Numbered from the stretch's first letter, positions 1 through 12,800 are shown. The stretch is 64,000 nucleotides of DNA from Cheilinus undulatus (GCF_018320785.1 NC_054881.1:43562424-43626423); one strand, 5' to 3'. Numbers and translations: made by a program. The notes: generated from the letters alone by a model not told the origin.

Positions 1-110
1 TTGACCTGAGTGGTCGCTGAGGTCGCCTTCCTTCTTCTTTGTGAATAAACAAACTGTGCATGCCGCTAACGTGTGCATCAGAGTCTTCATACAGCTGAGC
101 TCTGATCCGT

Positions 111-146
111 GATACTGGTACTGGTACTGGTACTGGTACTGGTACG
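111..146. repeat. Hexanucleotide (GGTACT)n
   Basis: About five to six tandem copies of GGTACT/GATACT in lmnb1 intron 1. Confidence 0.85.
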
Positions 147-510
147 TGCTACTGAGACCAGCAGGAGGGGGGGCAATGCCCAAACAACTGTGCTCTGGCA
201 TGGTACACCACAATCATGACTAGTGCAAAAACAGCCTGAATGTCTCTGTTTTCATTCTTTCATTACCAAGAGACAGACCTGAAGAGCCTCGTGTTTCTGC
301 CATGTTTGTTTTGCTGATATTTGTTGATAGTAAGGCCGAGCCTTTCAGAGTAAAGGGTGAACACGCCACATTAGAAACACTAGGAAAACGGTGTTTTTAT
401 GTTATATTTATGTTAAAATTCCCAAACAAAACAGGATACTTGGAAAGCCTGATGGGAACCAGGATATTGGAGTCCACACAAGCATTAATTTTTTTATTTT
501 TTAAACATTT
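147..510. other. lmnb1 intron 1, no recognisable feature
   Basis: No gene, RNA or repeat is recognised here. A 159-codon open frame starting at 302 has no family resemblance and runs into the repeat element that follows. Confidence 0.5.
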
Positions 511-511
511 T

Positions 512-1237
512 CAGGTTGTTTTCACACCTGATAGTCCGGGGGACTCGGTCCCTTTTGGAACAGAAATTGCGACATTATTGCTCTTTCCTTTGGTTTGGTT
601 TGCATTCACACTGCTCTTTGTTAAATGGACCAAACCGTCTGAGCACCTACAACCTCTGCCCACTAGGGGCGCTGTCGTCTCAAACAAACAGCGACCAAGA
701 AGAAAGGCCGGCATAGAAGAAGATGAAGCGGGGCAATCCAGCTCCTTCCACCGGTCTTTTTTCCACATGAACAAACATTGAATTATGCTGTGTTGGGGTT
801 TCTGCTCTTTCATTGGGGTATTATGAGCAGCCAGCATGACAGTGAGCTGTCCAACATGTCGTTCTTTACATGAGACGAATAAATCGGCACGGACTACGAC
901 GTGTTGCCATGGCTACACAGACGCCAAGCGAGGTACCGACATGTATTTGAGTGTATTAAATCACATATAAATCTGTATATCATTACGCTTTATGCCACTT
1001 CCTGTCTTTGGTTCACAAGTCGGTCCGCTTTGCTTTCACACCTCAAACGAACCGCACCAGTGTTCAGCTGGAAGCGGACCGAGACCCTCTGTTTTCAAGC
1101 GGACCAGAGTCTGCTTGTTTGGTCTCCACCAGAGTTCTTGTGAGCTTTCACACCACTCCCAACAAACCGGACTATCTGGGGAAACGGACCAGAGTTTGTT
1201 TAAAGTGGACCAAACAGCTCTGGTGTGAATGCACCCG
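512..1237. mobile_element. Non-autonomous DNA element with imperfect terminal inverted repeats
   Basis: The left end GGTTGTTTTCACACCTGA and the reverse complement of the right end GGGTGCATTCACACCAGA match at 13 or more of 18 positions. The interior repeats the same theme of TTTCACACC, CGGACC and GGTCC blocks in both orientations. No transposase is present. I could not find a convincing target duplication, so the superfamily is undetermined. Confidence 0.6.
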
Positions 1238-2833
1238 TAATCCTTGGTTCTAAACTTGTGGGGAGCTTAGAGGGGAGCCTGGAGTCATTTTCACGGATGT
1301 TTGCGTGCTGCAAAAGTGCTTTATTTTGAAGGGCATGCCTCCATCTCTTTGTTCTGTCAGATCTTTTGTTCAGTCTTTAGTTCATTCAGCTGCATTTTTA
1401 TTTAAAACATGTAGATTGACAAGTTTAAACAGCTTTGGTTGTGATTTGGCATTAAGGAGGCGGTGAGGGGTCCTGATGCTGGACCAGAGGATGCTGCAGA
1501 ACTAATGGTCTGAATTAGTATAAAAAACCTGAACGTTGCATTTCAAATCTAATTCCCTGATTTTAAAACATTGCAGTTTGCACAAATGTTCGTATCAGGC
1601 ATAAAAACCCAGTGAAAGCCTGCAGATATCGGTGTAGGGTCATTGTAAATGTTGTAAGTGTTGAAACTGGTCCTCTAAGTTCCTCCCTGGTCTGGTTCAA
1701 AGTTTGTAGTGGCTCATTAAACGTTTTTAAGACTCAGCGTTTCTTCTGCAGTAAACCCAACCACGGCAGGCTTTACTTTAACAGCCTTTACTTTATGTGC
1801 ATGCGGCGAAACCTCCTGTTTTTATGAGGCTAAACAGGAAGAGCTGTGCAGTAATCAGACGTTAGCTGTATGGAGATTTAGAGACGGTTCTGGTGTGTTT
1901 CACTGGTTCTGTTTTGGTCCTTCTGGAAGCGTTCCCGGGTGTTGAGATCCCGTGATCTGTGGTTTCCCGCCCAGCTAGTGTTTGTCAGTAACAAGTGAGT
2001 GAGCAGACATACCTCAGTACATTCCTCTCATAGCTGGTCCTCTCCAGCCTCCATCCTCCCCCGCCCTGCATAACCCCAGGGCCGTCCCAGCCCAGCTCAA
2101 TAACCGACTGATTTATACTCTCAGACCCTGTGTTGACTTAGTTAACCCGGGCAGAGCCGGGAAACGGAAGTACGGTGTGTTTTTGAATGTGGAAATATGT
2201 AGTTCACATCTGGATTTCACAATGTGTTTTTAAATGAAAGCTTCTAGGAATTTAAGGGCTTTTATTTTAGAGCGACAGAGCTGAAAAATAAGAGATAATC
2301 TGCAGAGCAACAAGAAATATCCCATCAGCAAACTGTTGAACTTTGACACAAATACGCAGCATTTCTGTCATTTTTCAGTTGTTTAGTTTTGAGGCGTTTC
2401 GTCCACCAGAGGACTCTGTTTACTGTAAACTGGTTTAACAAGGAACCACTTCTGTGTGACCCCTCAGGCTCCCGCTGTTGACTCTGTCCATGACCGTTGA
2501 TTCTAGAGTGAAGGCATTTAAGGGCTGTTTAGGTGTCTTACTGCGGTGAATGGAGCAGTCATGCTGAAGTAATGATGCAGACAGAGCTGCAGCAGGTTTA
2601 ACATGAAGAGTTCATCAGTCCAGTCAAATACGCCGCGGTATCAGAGCCAAGTATTGATCTGTAAGAATAGAAAGTCTAGACTGTGGCCATAATCTATATG
2701 ATGGCAGGATTTTACTGTGATAATGGACTTCATGTTAACAGAAACAGAGTACCGCTGGTAGACGTTCAGGCTTTAGGATGAGCCGATGAAGGACTGTTGG
2801 ATGTTTAAGGATTTAGATTTCACACATTTGAGT
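1238..2833. other. lmnb1 intron 1, ordinary sequence
   Basis: No open frame longer than about 70 codons and no domain, tRNA or repeat that I recognise. Confidence 0.5.
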
Positions 2834-3282
2834 TAGGACTGAACCATTTTGGAAAATAATATAACTGCGATCTTGATACGTGATTATTCCCTAACTTTCT
2901 TTTGTTCCTAAACAAGGGCTGAACAATTCTGTAAAAATATCTAATTACAATACAATACAATACAAGAACTTTATTTATCCCTGAAGGGAAATTCAATAAA
3001 ATTCTGATGATTTTGACTCGTATTGCATTTGGATATGAATTATTGCATCCAAGGGTTTTTGTCATTCCTATATTTAATGAGAGAAAAGTACAAAAATGAA
3101 GAAGGTAGAATTTTTTTGTTGACTATTCTAAGAAAATGTCACCTGAATGATTGCATCATATGGCATGCATAACATCTCAGCTGCAAGAAAAAAGTTAAAA
3201 CTGGGATTTTGACACAACTTTCAGGTCAAAGAAATATGGCACCTGCAGTCTAATCTAATTTCTGATTAATTTCCCAGCCCTA
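2834..3282 (-). mobile_element. hAT-type non-autonomous element, TAGGGCTG family, copy 1
   Basis: The element starts TAGGACTGAACC and ends CAGCCCTA, and is bracketed by the exact 8-bp duplication ATTTGAGT (2826-2833 and 3283-3290). It is the reverse complement of the copies at 12548 and 36706; for example ACTCGTATTGCA mirrors TGCAATACGAGT. It has no coding capacity. A short insertion (about 2945-3000) with ACAAT repeats and the tail TTTATTTATCCCTGAAGGG interrupts it relative to copy 3. Confidence 0.88.
2945..3000 (+). mobile_element. Short retroelement-tail-like insertion
   Basis: Three to four ACAAT units are followed by AAGAACTTTATTTATCCC and TGAAGGGAAATTCA. This segment is absent from the homologous position in the 36706 copy. 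A related string (CACTTTATTTATCCTGAAGG) occurs at about 22615-22635. It looks like the 3' tail of a fish retroelement; the family is not established here. Confidence 0.5.
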
Positions 3283-3290
3283 ATTTGAGT

Positions 3291-3892
3291 ATATCTCTGG
3301 TTTTAGTGCCTAAATAGAGATGCTTTGTGATCGCTGTGATTGATTTTATATAAATGAGGAAGACCTGATGCTGGTCTTGGCCTCAAAATGACTGAAACCG
3401 ACCCTGCACACCTACACCTGCACACCTGCAGCCGTCCCACCCACGGCGTCTCGTCCTGTCCCGCCTCATTCTGCAGCTTTGTTTGTGTGCATCTGTTTTT
3501 TTTTTTTTGTTTTTTTTTTTGCAACATGCATCAGCCGTACATTAGAGATCAAATAAAATCCCTGTATGTTTTGTCATGTTTCAGTTGATATTCTGTCATC
3601 ACAGGTGGTGCGTGTGTGTCCAGGCTAGGGCTGTCAGTATTTATCTGCAGTCATATTTGAATTTCATTTATTATTTTTTCAGGTTCTAAATTATATTCGA
3701 ATATTTATGCACATTTTTTATTATGTATGTAAAACGTTTAGTTGCTTTAATCACTGTGTAGTTACACATTTGTCCACTAGAGGGCGCTCTAATGTCACAT
3801 TACAAATTGTAATTAAGAAATAATGAGCTAAAAGCAAAAGAAGTTCATGTTAATTTTTATGTACTTTTAGTGCAAACACAGCCACCTGCGCC
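3291..3892. other. lmnb1 intron 1, ordinary sequence
   Basis: Contains a poly-T run near 3498-3521. Otherwise nothing recognised. Confidence 0.5.
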
Positions 3893-3900
3893 ATTTAGAG

Positions 3901-4947
3901 CAGGGGTGTCAAAGTCAAGGCCCGGGGGCCAAATCCGGCCTGTGGTGCAGTTATACCCGGGCCTTCCAGATCTTATCTTATTTTTATCATAACTGGCCCA
4001 CCAGTCTGAGGTCTGCAGATTTCCTCCAGTATGAAAATGTAAACTTAACCTTGATGATTTATAAAAACCTTGTTGAGTCATAAAGATTAGAAAAGGTAAA
4101 CAGTGAAAATAATTTTATAAAAAGTCAGGAATGTGGGAAAGAAATTTGTTTTCTCTGTATTTTCAATTTTGCATCTCACAGTTATGACTAAAAGTTCAGG
4201 TTTTGACTCTTTATTTCAAGTTTTCACCTTTACATCTCCTAACTTTGACTTTTATCTCATATTTTTATTTTAATTTTAAATCCTTTTTTGCCCTTGTAAA
4301 GTCATGATTTGGACTTATTTCATGTTTTGACCTTTTTCAACTCCTAACTTTTACTATTATCTCATCTTTTTTACCTTTTAAATCATGAATTTAATTTTAT
4401 CTTAGTTTTTGGACCTTTTCAAATCATGATTTTGACTTTTATCTCTCATTTTGACTTCTTCCAACTCCTAACTTTCACTTTTATGTTATTTAACCTTATA
4501 ATCTAAATAAAATTGTTAATTGTAATTCATATTTTGAGCTTTTAAACTCATGATTTCGATCTTTACCTCATATTTTGAAGTTAAAAATCATGATTTTGAA
4601 TTTTATATCAGTTTTTGACTGTTAAAATTGATGGTTTCAGTATTTTATCTCATATTTTGCCTTTTAAAACATTATTTTGATTTTAAATGTCATGTTTTTA
4701 CCTTTTTATTTACCTTTTACCTTTTTACCTTTTACCGTTTGACTTTTTATCTCAGATTTTGAGTTTCTAACTTATCATGTTCACCTTTCAATTGCAAAAT
4801 TATTTATCATCAGTGCAAACTTTTTTACCCCCATAATTAGTTTCTGGTGAAAATAAGGTTTTATGGTTAAATGTTGACCCTGTTAGGCCCTCAGGTTAGA
4901 CCCAGGTTCAGAATCCGGTCCTGCTGTGGCTGAGTCTGACACCCCTG
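3901..4947. mobile_element. hAT-type non-autonomous element with internal T-rich degenerate repeats
   Basis: Terminal inverted repeats CAGGGGTGTCAAA and (reverse complement of the right end) CAGGGGTGTCAGA, 12 of 13 identical, are flanked by the exact 8-bp duplication ATTTAGAG at 3893-3900 and 4948-4955. The left end continues GTCAAGGCCCGGGGGCC, a motif seen in many vertebrate hAT elements. The interior from about 4190 to 4800 is a decayed tandem repeat around the theme TTTTGACTTTTATCTCA. No transposase is present. Confidence 0.9.
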
Positions 4948-5091
4948 ATTTAGAGGCCTTTAACAGGTGTTTTGGTTCTGGTGGTCAACTTTAAAACAAA
5001 CAAACGCCACTAACGGCGTTGATGACATCATGTTTATAATGAACAAAACATTTAAAAATGTTGGAGCTATCTTGTTCCTACATGTTTTTAC

Positions 5092-5450
5092 CTAAAAACA
5101 GGAGGTGGCGATCCTCATCTTCTGGATCAAGAACAGAGCGTTTCTGTTCACTATCGTCCCAGCTGTGGAGAAAACCCTCTCCGCCCTAACGGAGGTGACC
5201 GGGATGCACAGGTAACGGCGTGCCAGCTAGGACAGGAGAGGATACCTGGACCGGAACGTTTTCCACCATGACAGCGGGTTACTGTTGGAGGGCGGCGCAG
5301 TTTTACTCTCGTACATCAGCATCTCTTGATGTAGCCAAGCCTCACTCGCCAAATCACCGCCAGCGTGTGCACCACCTTGGCGATAAACATCCTCGGCGGC
5401 AGCCGTTGGCGCCTCTGTGTTTTGTTGTGAAAACGTTATTGTTCATCATG
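5092..5450 (-). pseudogene. Broken hAT transposase, C-terminal dimerisation domain
   Basis: The minus strand reads through a typical hAT C-terminal domain: NPLSWWKTF, then YPLLS, a stop, LARRYLCIPVTSV, RAERVFSTAG and IVNRNAL. In the family this block (pLaxxAxxyLxIPxTSxxSERvFS) mediates transposase dimerisation. An in-frame TAG interrupts it between YPLLS and LARRY, and the frame ends at 5092. Sequence to about 5450 can be read in the same frame but is less clearly homologous. No DDE catalytic region or start is present, so this is a dead fragment inside lmnb1 intron 1. Confidence 0.82.
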
Positions 5451-6868
5451 TCATGTTTAAAACATTTGGTTCTTACACCTACGTATGGATGAAGTAGAGG
5501 CCAAGGAGAGACGGGAGAACGATTATGAACAGCAAAAATATTTTATTTCCAATAGTAACTTCAGCTTTGGAATATTAATGAGTTTTTAACTATTCTGATT
5601 ATATTCGAACCATGAAACTGGTTCCAACAGCCTTAGTCCAGACTTGGTCATTATGATTCCTATCAACAGTTATCACAGGTATGCTGCGAGTGCAGGAGAG
5701 CATCAGCAGCTGCAGGAAATAATCTACAGGAAGTCATAGGGCTTCACTTATAACACAAGAAATCACACCTCAATCAGCGAACCACTGCAGAGATGCACCC
5801 CATCCTGCACATCCCCGCTCTCATGCACACAGTAACTCTCAGTCATTAACAAAGAAAAGACCGGCAGTTATAATCAAACTATCATCTATTTATGCGGAGC
5901 AACATGACTGTGACTCGCCACTAAAGGGGCTGCATTTGGCACGAGAGCCACCAGTTGAACACCACTGTCCGAGTGTGTATTCCTGTGAGGCCTTGTCTCA
6001 TGTAGGGATGCAAATATACGAAATGCTGATATTTATCTCTGCCATTACTGATGTATAAATAAAGTTAGGACCGACAACTTCAGTCCTTCAAACACACTCC
6101 AGAACCTGTAAGTCTGTAGTTTGTAATATAATTGGTTGTTTCACTGATGTTTATTTAAATAAATGAAGCTTTTAAACACCGTGTACATCGCCTTAACACT
6201 CATGGCAGCGCCTGCTCCCGTAGCACTGATGTTGTTTCGTCTTGTCTACATGCTTGTGTTCTACTTACTCTGGAATCTACGTCACTGTAGACAAAAACAT
6301 CTGCTAAATGATGTAAAGTTGTAAAGATGCGCTGACAGTCAGGGACTGTTTTGGCATTTCATGTAACAGTTCAGCCCATGCCTTTACCAGTGTGTTTTTA
6401 TCATATGAAATAGACTCTGATAACTGAAATCTGTTCATGCTGCACTTTTCCACATAGTTGGTCTGTTAAAGGGCTGATATCCACTGAGATATGGAGCTAT
6501 TATTGTTGCATTCAACACAAATCCACAAACACATCTGTGAATTTGTGCACACGTTTGCAAATCTACCTAAGCATTTGCAGATTTGTGCAGAGATCTTTGT
6601 ACACATTTGTAAATACTTTGGCAAAATCGATCAGTTCTTCTGTGAACAAATGTAGTTTGCACACTTTGGATTTAAAAGAAATATATGCATGTTACTGGGA
6701 TTGATTCTTATTTTACGCTGTTGATTCTATAAAAGTGTGTTTCCTGGTTGTGTAGCATTGCTATCAGTTGTTGGGACACCGTGTCAAGGATCCTAGCATG
6801 TACCCAAACATAGTAAAATTTCTCAGTTATCTCAGTACACTCATCCCTCCTCTCCGTCTCTGTTTCAG
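5451..6868. other. lmnb1 intron 1, 3' part
   Basis: No gene recognised. A weakly repetitive stretch around 6515-6640 reuses AAATCTAC, TTTGTGCA and ACATTTGT. The lmnb1 exon 2 acceptor CTCTGTTTCAG ends at 6868. Confidence 0.5.
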
Positions 6869-9800
6869 CTACAGTAAGAAGGATGCCGAGGCGGCCGGAG
6901 CTCAGGCCCGGCTGAAGGACCTGGAGGCTCAGCTGAACTCTAAAGATGCGATGTTAGCCACAGCGCTGTCTGAGAAACGAGGCCTGGAGGCCACGCTGGC
7001 CGAGCTGCAGGAGCAGCTGCAGGAGGTACGCAGCGCATGAAGAAACAGTTTTATTTTAAAGATTTATTGGAGCAATGCAGGAGGAAGTTCCTGTATCCTG
7101 TGCTTTTCCAAATCTACAAACTGCATTTTCTGTGCCAGTATACCTGAAGGAAGGGAACTTTTTCTCAAATATAGAAGATTATTCTGATCCACAGTCACCA
7201 AAATCATCAGACCGTTTGTTTTTATTTACAAGTCACCCATCTGTGGAGTTTTTAGTCTAAAAATGAGACCACACTAAACTGAACCCTTCCATACTTTTGC
7301 CACAGAGAGTTTCAGTCCCTGTTTTATCGTATTTTTGTGGAATATCACTGAACTAAAGTAACCTTTTTAATCATTTTAGTAATAAATACTGTAAAATTCT
7401 TCCAGCCTTGTACTTGTATTAAAGTTTGTGTGTGAAATTATCCATCATTACTGAGTTTCTCTGTAAAAAGCTGTGGTAGTTGAACCTTAATGACCCCCTC
7501 TCTCCTGGATTTATTTTTGATTGTTTCGTGTGTTTTCAGCTGGACAACGGTCTGGCCCAGGCTAAAAAACACCTGGCTGATGAGATGCTGGTCCGTGTCG
7601 ACCTGGAGAACCGCTGCCAGAGTCTGACCGAGGAGATGGACTTCCGTAAGAGCATGCACGAGGAGGTGAGGAGCTCCGGTCTCAATAAGGCAGCTTGTGG
7701 TTTTACCAGCCGACACAGAATCAGGACGAGTAAATCAGAGCAGGATAACCTGAATGTTGTCTGTTTCAGGAGGTGAAGGAGGCCCGGCACCGCTACGAGT
7801 CCCGTCTGGTGGAGGTGGACTCTGGGCGTAAGCAGGAGTACGAGTACAAACTGACCGAGGCTCTGACTGACATGAGAGCCCAGAACGAGGAGCAGATCAA
7901 GATCTACAAGGACAACATGGAGAGCACCTACCTCACCAAGGTATGAGAGGACCAGGTCACTGAATATCAGGGTTTCATATCTGCACACGTTGATCACATC
8001 GTCAGACTAACGTTAACCTAAGGACAGACCTCAGCCTGATGGAAACAGTCGTCCCCCCTAACCCTGATACCTGGACGTTCCATCCTTGGCAGCAACAGCA
8101 GAAGCAGAAGCAAACGTTTGTGAGTGAGTCTTTACATCACTGTGGAGGAATGTTGTCCCATTCTTTCATTCAGCCTCAATGGAGGGTTTTCCAGCATGAA
8201 CGGCCTGTTTAAGGTCACGCCACAGCATCTCAGTCAGATCTAAGTCCAGACTTTGACTAGACCACTCCAGAGCCTTCATGTAGTCTTTAGTCCACTCAGA
8301 GGTGGACTAGCTGGTGTGTTTGGGATCATGGTTCTGCTCCAGAACCCAAGTGGTCTTGAGCTTGAGGTCATGAACTGATGGTTGGACATTCTCCTTCAGG
8401 ATTTTCTGCTAGAGAGCAGAATTCATGGTTGCAGTGGTCCAGGTCCTGGTCCAGATCATCACACTACCACCCCCGTGTCTGACTGTTGGTCTGATGTTCT
8501 CCTGATGAAATGCTGGGTTAGTTTAACCGCTTTTCTCCCTCTTGTTGTCATCAACGTGCTTTTAGAGGACACACTGATATATTATTTAGGTTATTAGATG
8601 ATGTAATGTTCCGTGTTGAGGCCTTTCCCTCCATTTTTGCCAAACAGTCGGCCATAGTTGGTGACTTTTGGGAAAGTGGGTGGAGCTTTTGAGGGTCAGG
8701 GCTCCAGAAAGTTCCTCTTCTGTCTGGTCAGTCCCCAGAATATTTTCCCAGAAGTCTTTGGGATCATCAGGGTGATTGTAGTCAAATGTGAGACGAGCCT
8801 TTGTGTTGTTGTTGATCAGCAGTGGTTTTGGTCTTGGAACTCTCCCATGATGCCGTTGTTTCCCAGTCTCTTCTGATTGTTGAATCATGAACTCTGACCT
8901 TAACTGAGTCAGTGAGGCCTGCAGGTCTTCAGATGTGGTTCTGGGTTCTTCTGGGACCTCCTGGATGAGTCGTCCATGTTCTCTTGGAGTCATGTTGGTA
9001 GGCCAACCACTCCTGGGAAGGTTCACCACTGTTCAGTTTTCTCCATTTGTGGGTAATGGCTCTCACTGTGCCAAAGCCTTAGACATGTCTCTGTGACCCT
9101 TTAGACTGATAGATGTCAGTGACTTTGTTCCTCATCTGTTCTTCTTTAGATGGTTCCATGATGTCTTGGAGATCTTTCAGCCTCCTTCACTGTCAGACAG
9201 GTTCTAGTTAAGGGGATTCTGGATCCAGCAGGTCTGGCAGTGATCAGGTCTGGGTGTGGAGAGTCAAACTGAACTCAGCTTTATAAAAAATGTGGATAAT
9301 CAGAGTTAATTCATGATTTAACAAGGAGGCAATGACTTTTAATCATAGGGACAGTCAGGTTTGGTGGATTTGTCCCCTAATGAATGAATGAATCCTTTAA
9401 AAACGGCCATGCTTGGATTTACTCAGGATATCTTAGTGTAATATTAGTTTGATGATGTGATGTGCATGCCTGAGGGTTCTGACCCCTCACTTAGATCTTC
9501 CCCATAGTCGTGTTATCTCTGGTTCCTCTGTGAGGCGTACAAGCACAGACATTATGTAATATTGGCAACCAGCTACCTGTTGTGCAATGGCGTTCCCATA
9601 CAGGACTAAGACGATTTTATGTGTTCTTCTTGAAGTGTTGGACTGAAAGGGATGAGGCTTTTCTGCCTGGTAACAAAGAAAACAGACGTAGACAGACAGT
9701 GATAGATTTTGGAGCTGACCAAAACAGACACCAGTCATCCATACATTTGAATTTAGAGGCTTTTCTGCATAACAACACATGTGTATTTTATTCTGTAGGT

Positions 9801-12800
9801 CACACCCATATTTGAAACCACTGCAGAAACTCTCCTGAGAAAGCTAGCACAATAAAATTAGTCCTTTATAAATCTACGGTCATGTTTTCTGTGTTAAGAC
9901 TTTAGCCATGACACTTTTGGGTTTAAATATTCCTTTTTTCCTTCATATCTACCATCTCATATCAAACAAAAGCAGTGAAATATGAGTGTGGGATAATAAA
10001 CAGACCCAACATGCTGTGGTTTCTGAACGTGCGTAGAGAAATGAGGTTATACTGGGGTCAAACCGCCTGCAGAGATGACTCCAGAATGATCCGAAGGAAT
10101 ATCGTCCTATCTGCAGGTCGTTAAAGAACCAGTTAAAATCAAATGCATGCATGGTTTTAAAGGAAGTAACACATGCATCAGCCCCTTCACAAATCAAGTG
10201 GAACAGACGCTCTCAGAGGTAAGAAGACCAAAATACAAACACGCCGTCTGAACTGAGAAACATCCTGTGTGTCAGGAAGTGAGCGGTGTTCTCGGTTCCT
10301 CTTTCTGCCTCTGATGAAACGGAGTTTACGGTGATGTTTCTCTGACTCTAGAAGCTTCTGTTTCTCTGTCCACAGCTGGAGGATCTTCATCGTCTGTCCG
10401 AGATGAACGGAGCTTCAGCCAACATGGCCCGAGAAGAGCTGAGGGAGTCGACGCTGAGGATCGAGAGTCTGACCACACAGCTCTCAGGGCTGCAGAAGGA
10501 GGTACGGCTCTGTGGTTAGCTTTAGGTTTAAAGGTCTGGAGAAGGAAAAAACATCTAGACAGGGATTGGGATATCCTCATTAAACAGACGTTTATTTACT
10601 TGCTTTTCTCTTGTTGCTCCTACAGAGTTGTCCTAAAATGATCAGTCATGATTTATCTATCCTAACTATCCTGTTAAAGCTGACTTTATTATAAAAACCC
10701 TGCTGCTCCATTCTAGTTTATAAAATGTGTCCTTGCTTTTATTTTGTCGTAAGAATTTTTCCAGTTGACCTGATATTGAATCATTACATTAAAGTATTTT
10801 CTGTACGATGACAGAATAAAAAGATCTAAAACATTACAGTGGTTCTGAAGCAGATTGTAAAGCTTTTAAAACCGTGGATGATAGTCAGGTTTTCGGCACT
10901 TTAACGCCACTGCATCCCTAAGATTCTTCACTTCCTGTTTTCATTTCTCAGACTCGTGGATGGCGTGATCGTATCATGGAGCTGGAGGCGGCGCTCACTC
11001 AGGAGAAAGACATGAGCCGCAGGATGCTCGCCGACAAAGACCTGGAGATGGCCGAGATCCGCGCCAAGATGCAGCAGCAGCTCAACGAGTACGAGCAGCT
11101 GCTGGACGTCAAGCTGGCCCTGGACATGGAGATCAACGCCTACCGGAAACTTCTGGAGGGGGAGGAGGAGAGGTGAGGACACCTGGAGGAGAACTAGACC
11201 TTGAACTGGTTTGATTACATGAATCTAACTCTTCTGTTCCTCCTCCCGCAGACTGAAGCTCTCTCCCAGCCCGTCCTCTCGTGTCACCGTGTCTCGAGCC
11301 TCGTCCAGCAGCCGCAGCATTCGCACCACCCATGGGAAGAGGAAGCGCGTGGACGTGGAGGAGCAGGAAGCCAGCAGCTCGGTGTCCATCGCTCACTCTG
11401 CCTCCGCCACCGGGCCGATCCTGATCGACGAGATCGACACTGACGGGAAGTTCATCTCTCTGCAGAACAGCGGCGACGAGGTGAGACGGCAGAACGGAGC
11501 TAGTCAGCAAATATTCAAGAATAAGATCCAGTTTCAGTGTTAAGTTTCCTTTTTCTCATTCAGGACCAAGCCATGGTGGGATATGAGATGACCATGACCA
11601 TGGGAGAAGAGGCGTCCACCTACAAGTTCACGCCTAAGTACGTGCTGAAGGCCGGCCAGAAGGTCACGGTGAGTTTGAAGCTTTGGAAAAAGGGTTAAAA
11701 ACAAAGCATTTAAAGAAAACCCAACAGGAGTAAACCCCGTTGTTTCTGTGGTTGGCGTGTTGCAGGTGTGGGCGTCTGACGCCGGCGTGAGCTCCAAACC
11801 TCCCTCAGACCTGGTGTGGAAGAACCAGAGCTCCTGGGGCTCCGGGGAGGACGTCCACGTGGTGCTCATCAACCCTCAGGGAGAGGTCAGAACATACAGC
11901 ATGCCCTTTGACCTGTAAACACATCCACCTTCATGCAGTCGGATAAATCAACACCAAAGGTTTGAGAGTTCTCATTCATGTGTTTTCAGGAGGTGGCCAA
12001 GAGAACCACCACCTACACGACTGCAGTCTTAGAGCAGGAGGAGGAAGATGAAGAAATAGAGGCTGAAGAAGTCCCTCTCCAGGTGAGACTCAGCTATAGA
12101 TCGTCTACTCTGGTCTGAATCATGGATCCCTTTGTTCCATGGTTGCATAATCAGGCTGATTTTTGTCTGTGTTCACATGGAGTGTTTATATAAGACAGGA
12201 GGGGAACTTTAGTGGTACCCTTCAGTCCACCAGAGATGGGCCGGCTACGGTAGCCTCTTCAGAAACCATCATAGCCAAGCAGCACAGGCCCAGGTAGAAA
12301 GAGGGCCCTCTGTGGCCCTGAATAGGACAGGTGGTACAGGTAAGGGGTGCACGCTGGTGGTTTTACCATTAAACGAAATACGGCAGCCTCACGTCAGGGA
12401 CCTTTAGGGACCTGGATCTGAGGGCTCTTGACCCTAAAGTCCATTTGAGAGTGAACCCAGGTGTTCTGTGCCTCAGCATCACACCTGAGTCTGCTCTTAA
12501 AGGTGGTTGTGGGTGTGCTACAGAACATTCCAGCCTGATATGAAGACTAGAGCTGGACTTTAATGGAATATTAGATTAGATCCCAGTATGGCCTGCTGCA
12601 AATTTCAAATCCCAGAAGGTGCAGTATTTCTCTAAACTAAAATTTGAGTCAAATACCAGTCAAGAACTTCTTTTTTTAACAGCAGAGATGTTATACATCA
12701 CATATCATGCTTCATTTTTGTGTTTTTTCTTGACAGATAGCAAAATTACATAAAATTGAACACTCCCTTTAAAAAAACCATTCATATCTAATTTGCATTA

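Noticed and set aside
5220..5492. 90-codon + strand open frame
   Set aside because: It is the opposite-strand shadow of the broken hAT transposase, which has clear family motifs on the minus strand.
1..6868. Search for lmnb1 exon 1 (head, coil 1A)
   Set aside because: No frame with the lamin LTRLQEKEEL/LNDRLAVYID-type start was found, so exon 1 must lie left of the window.
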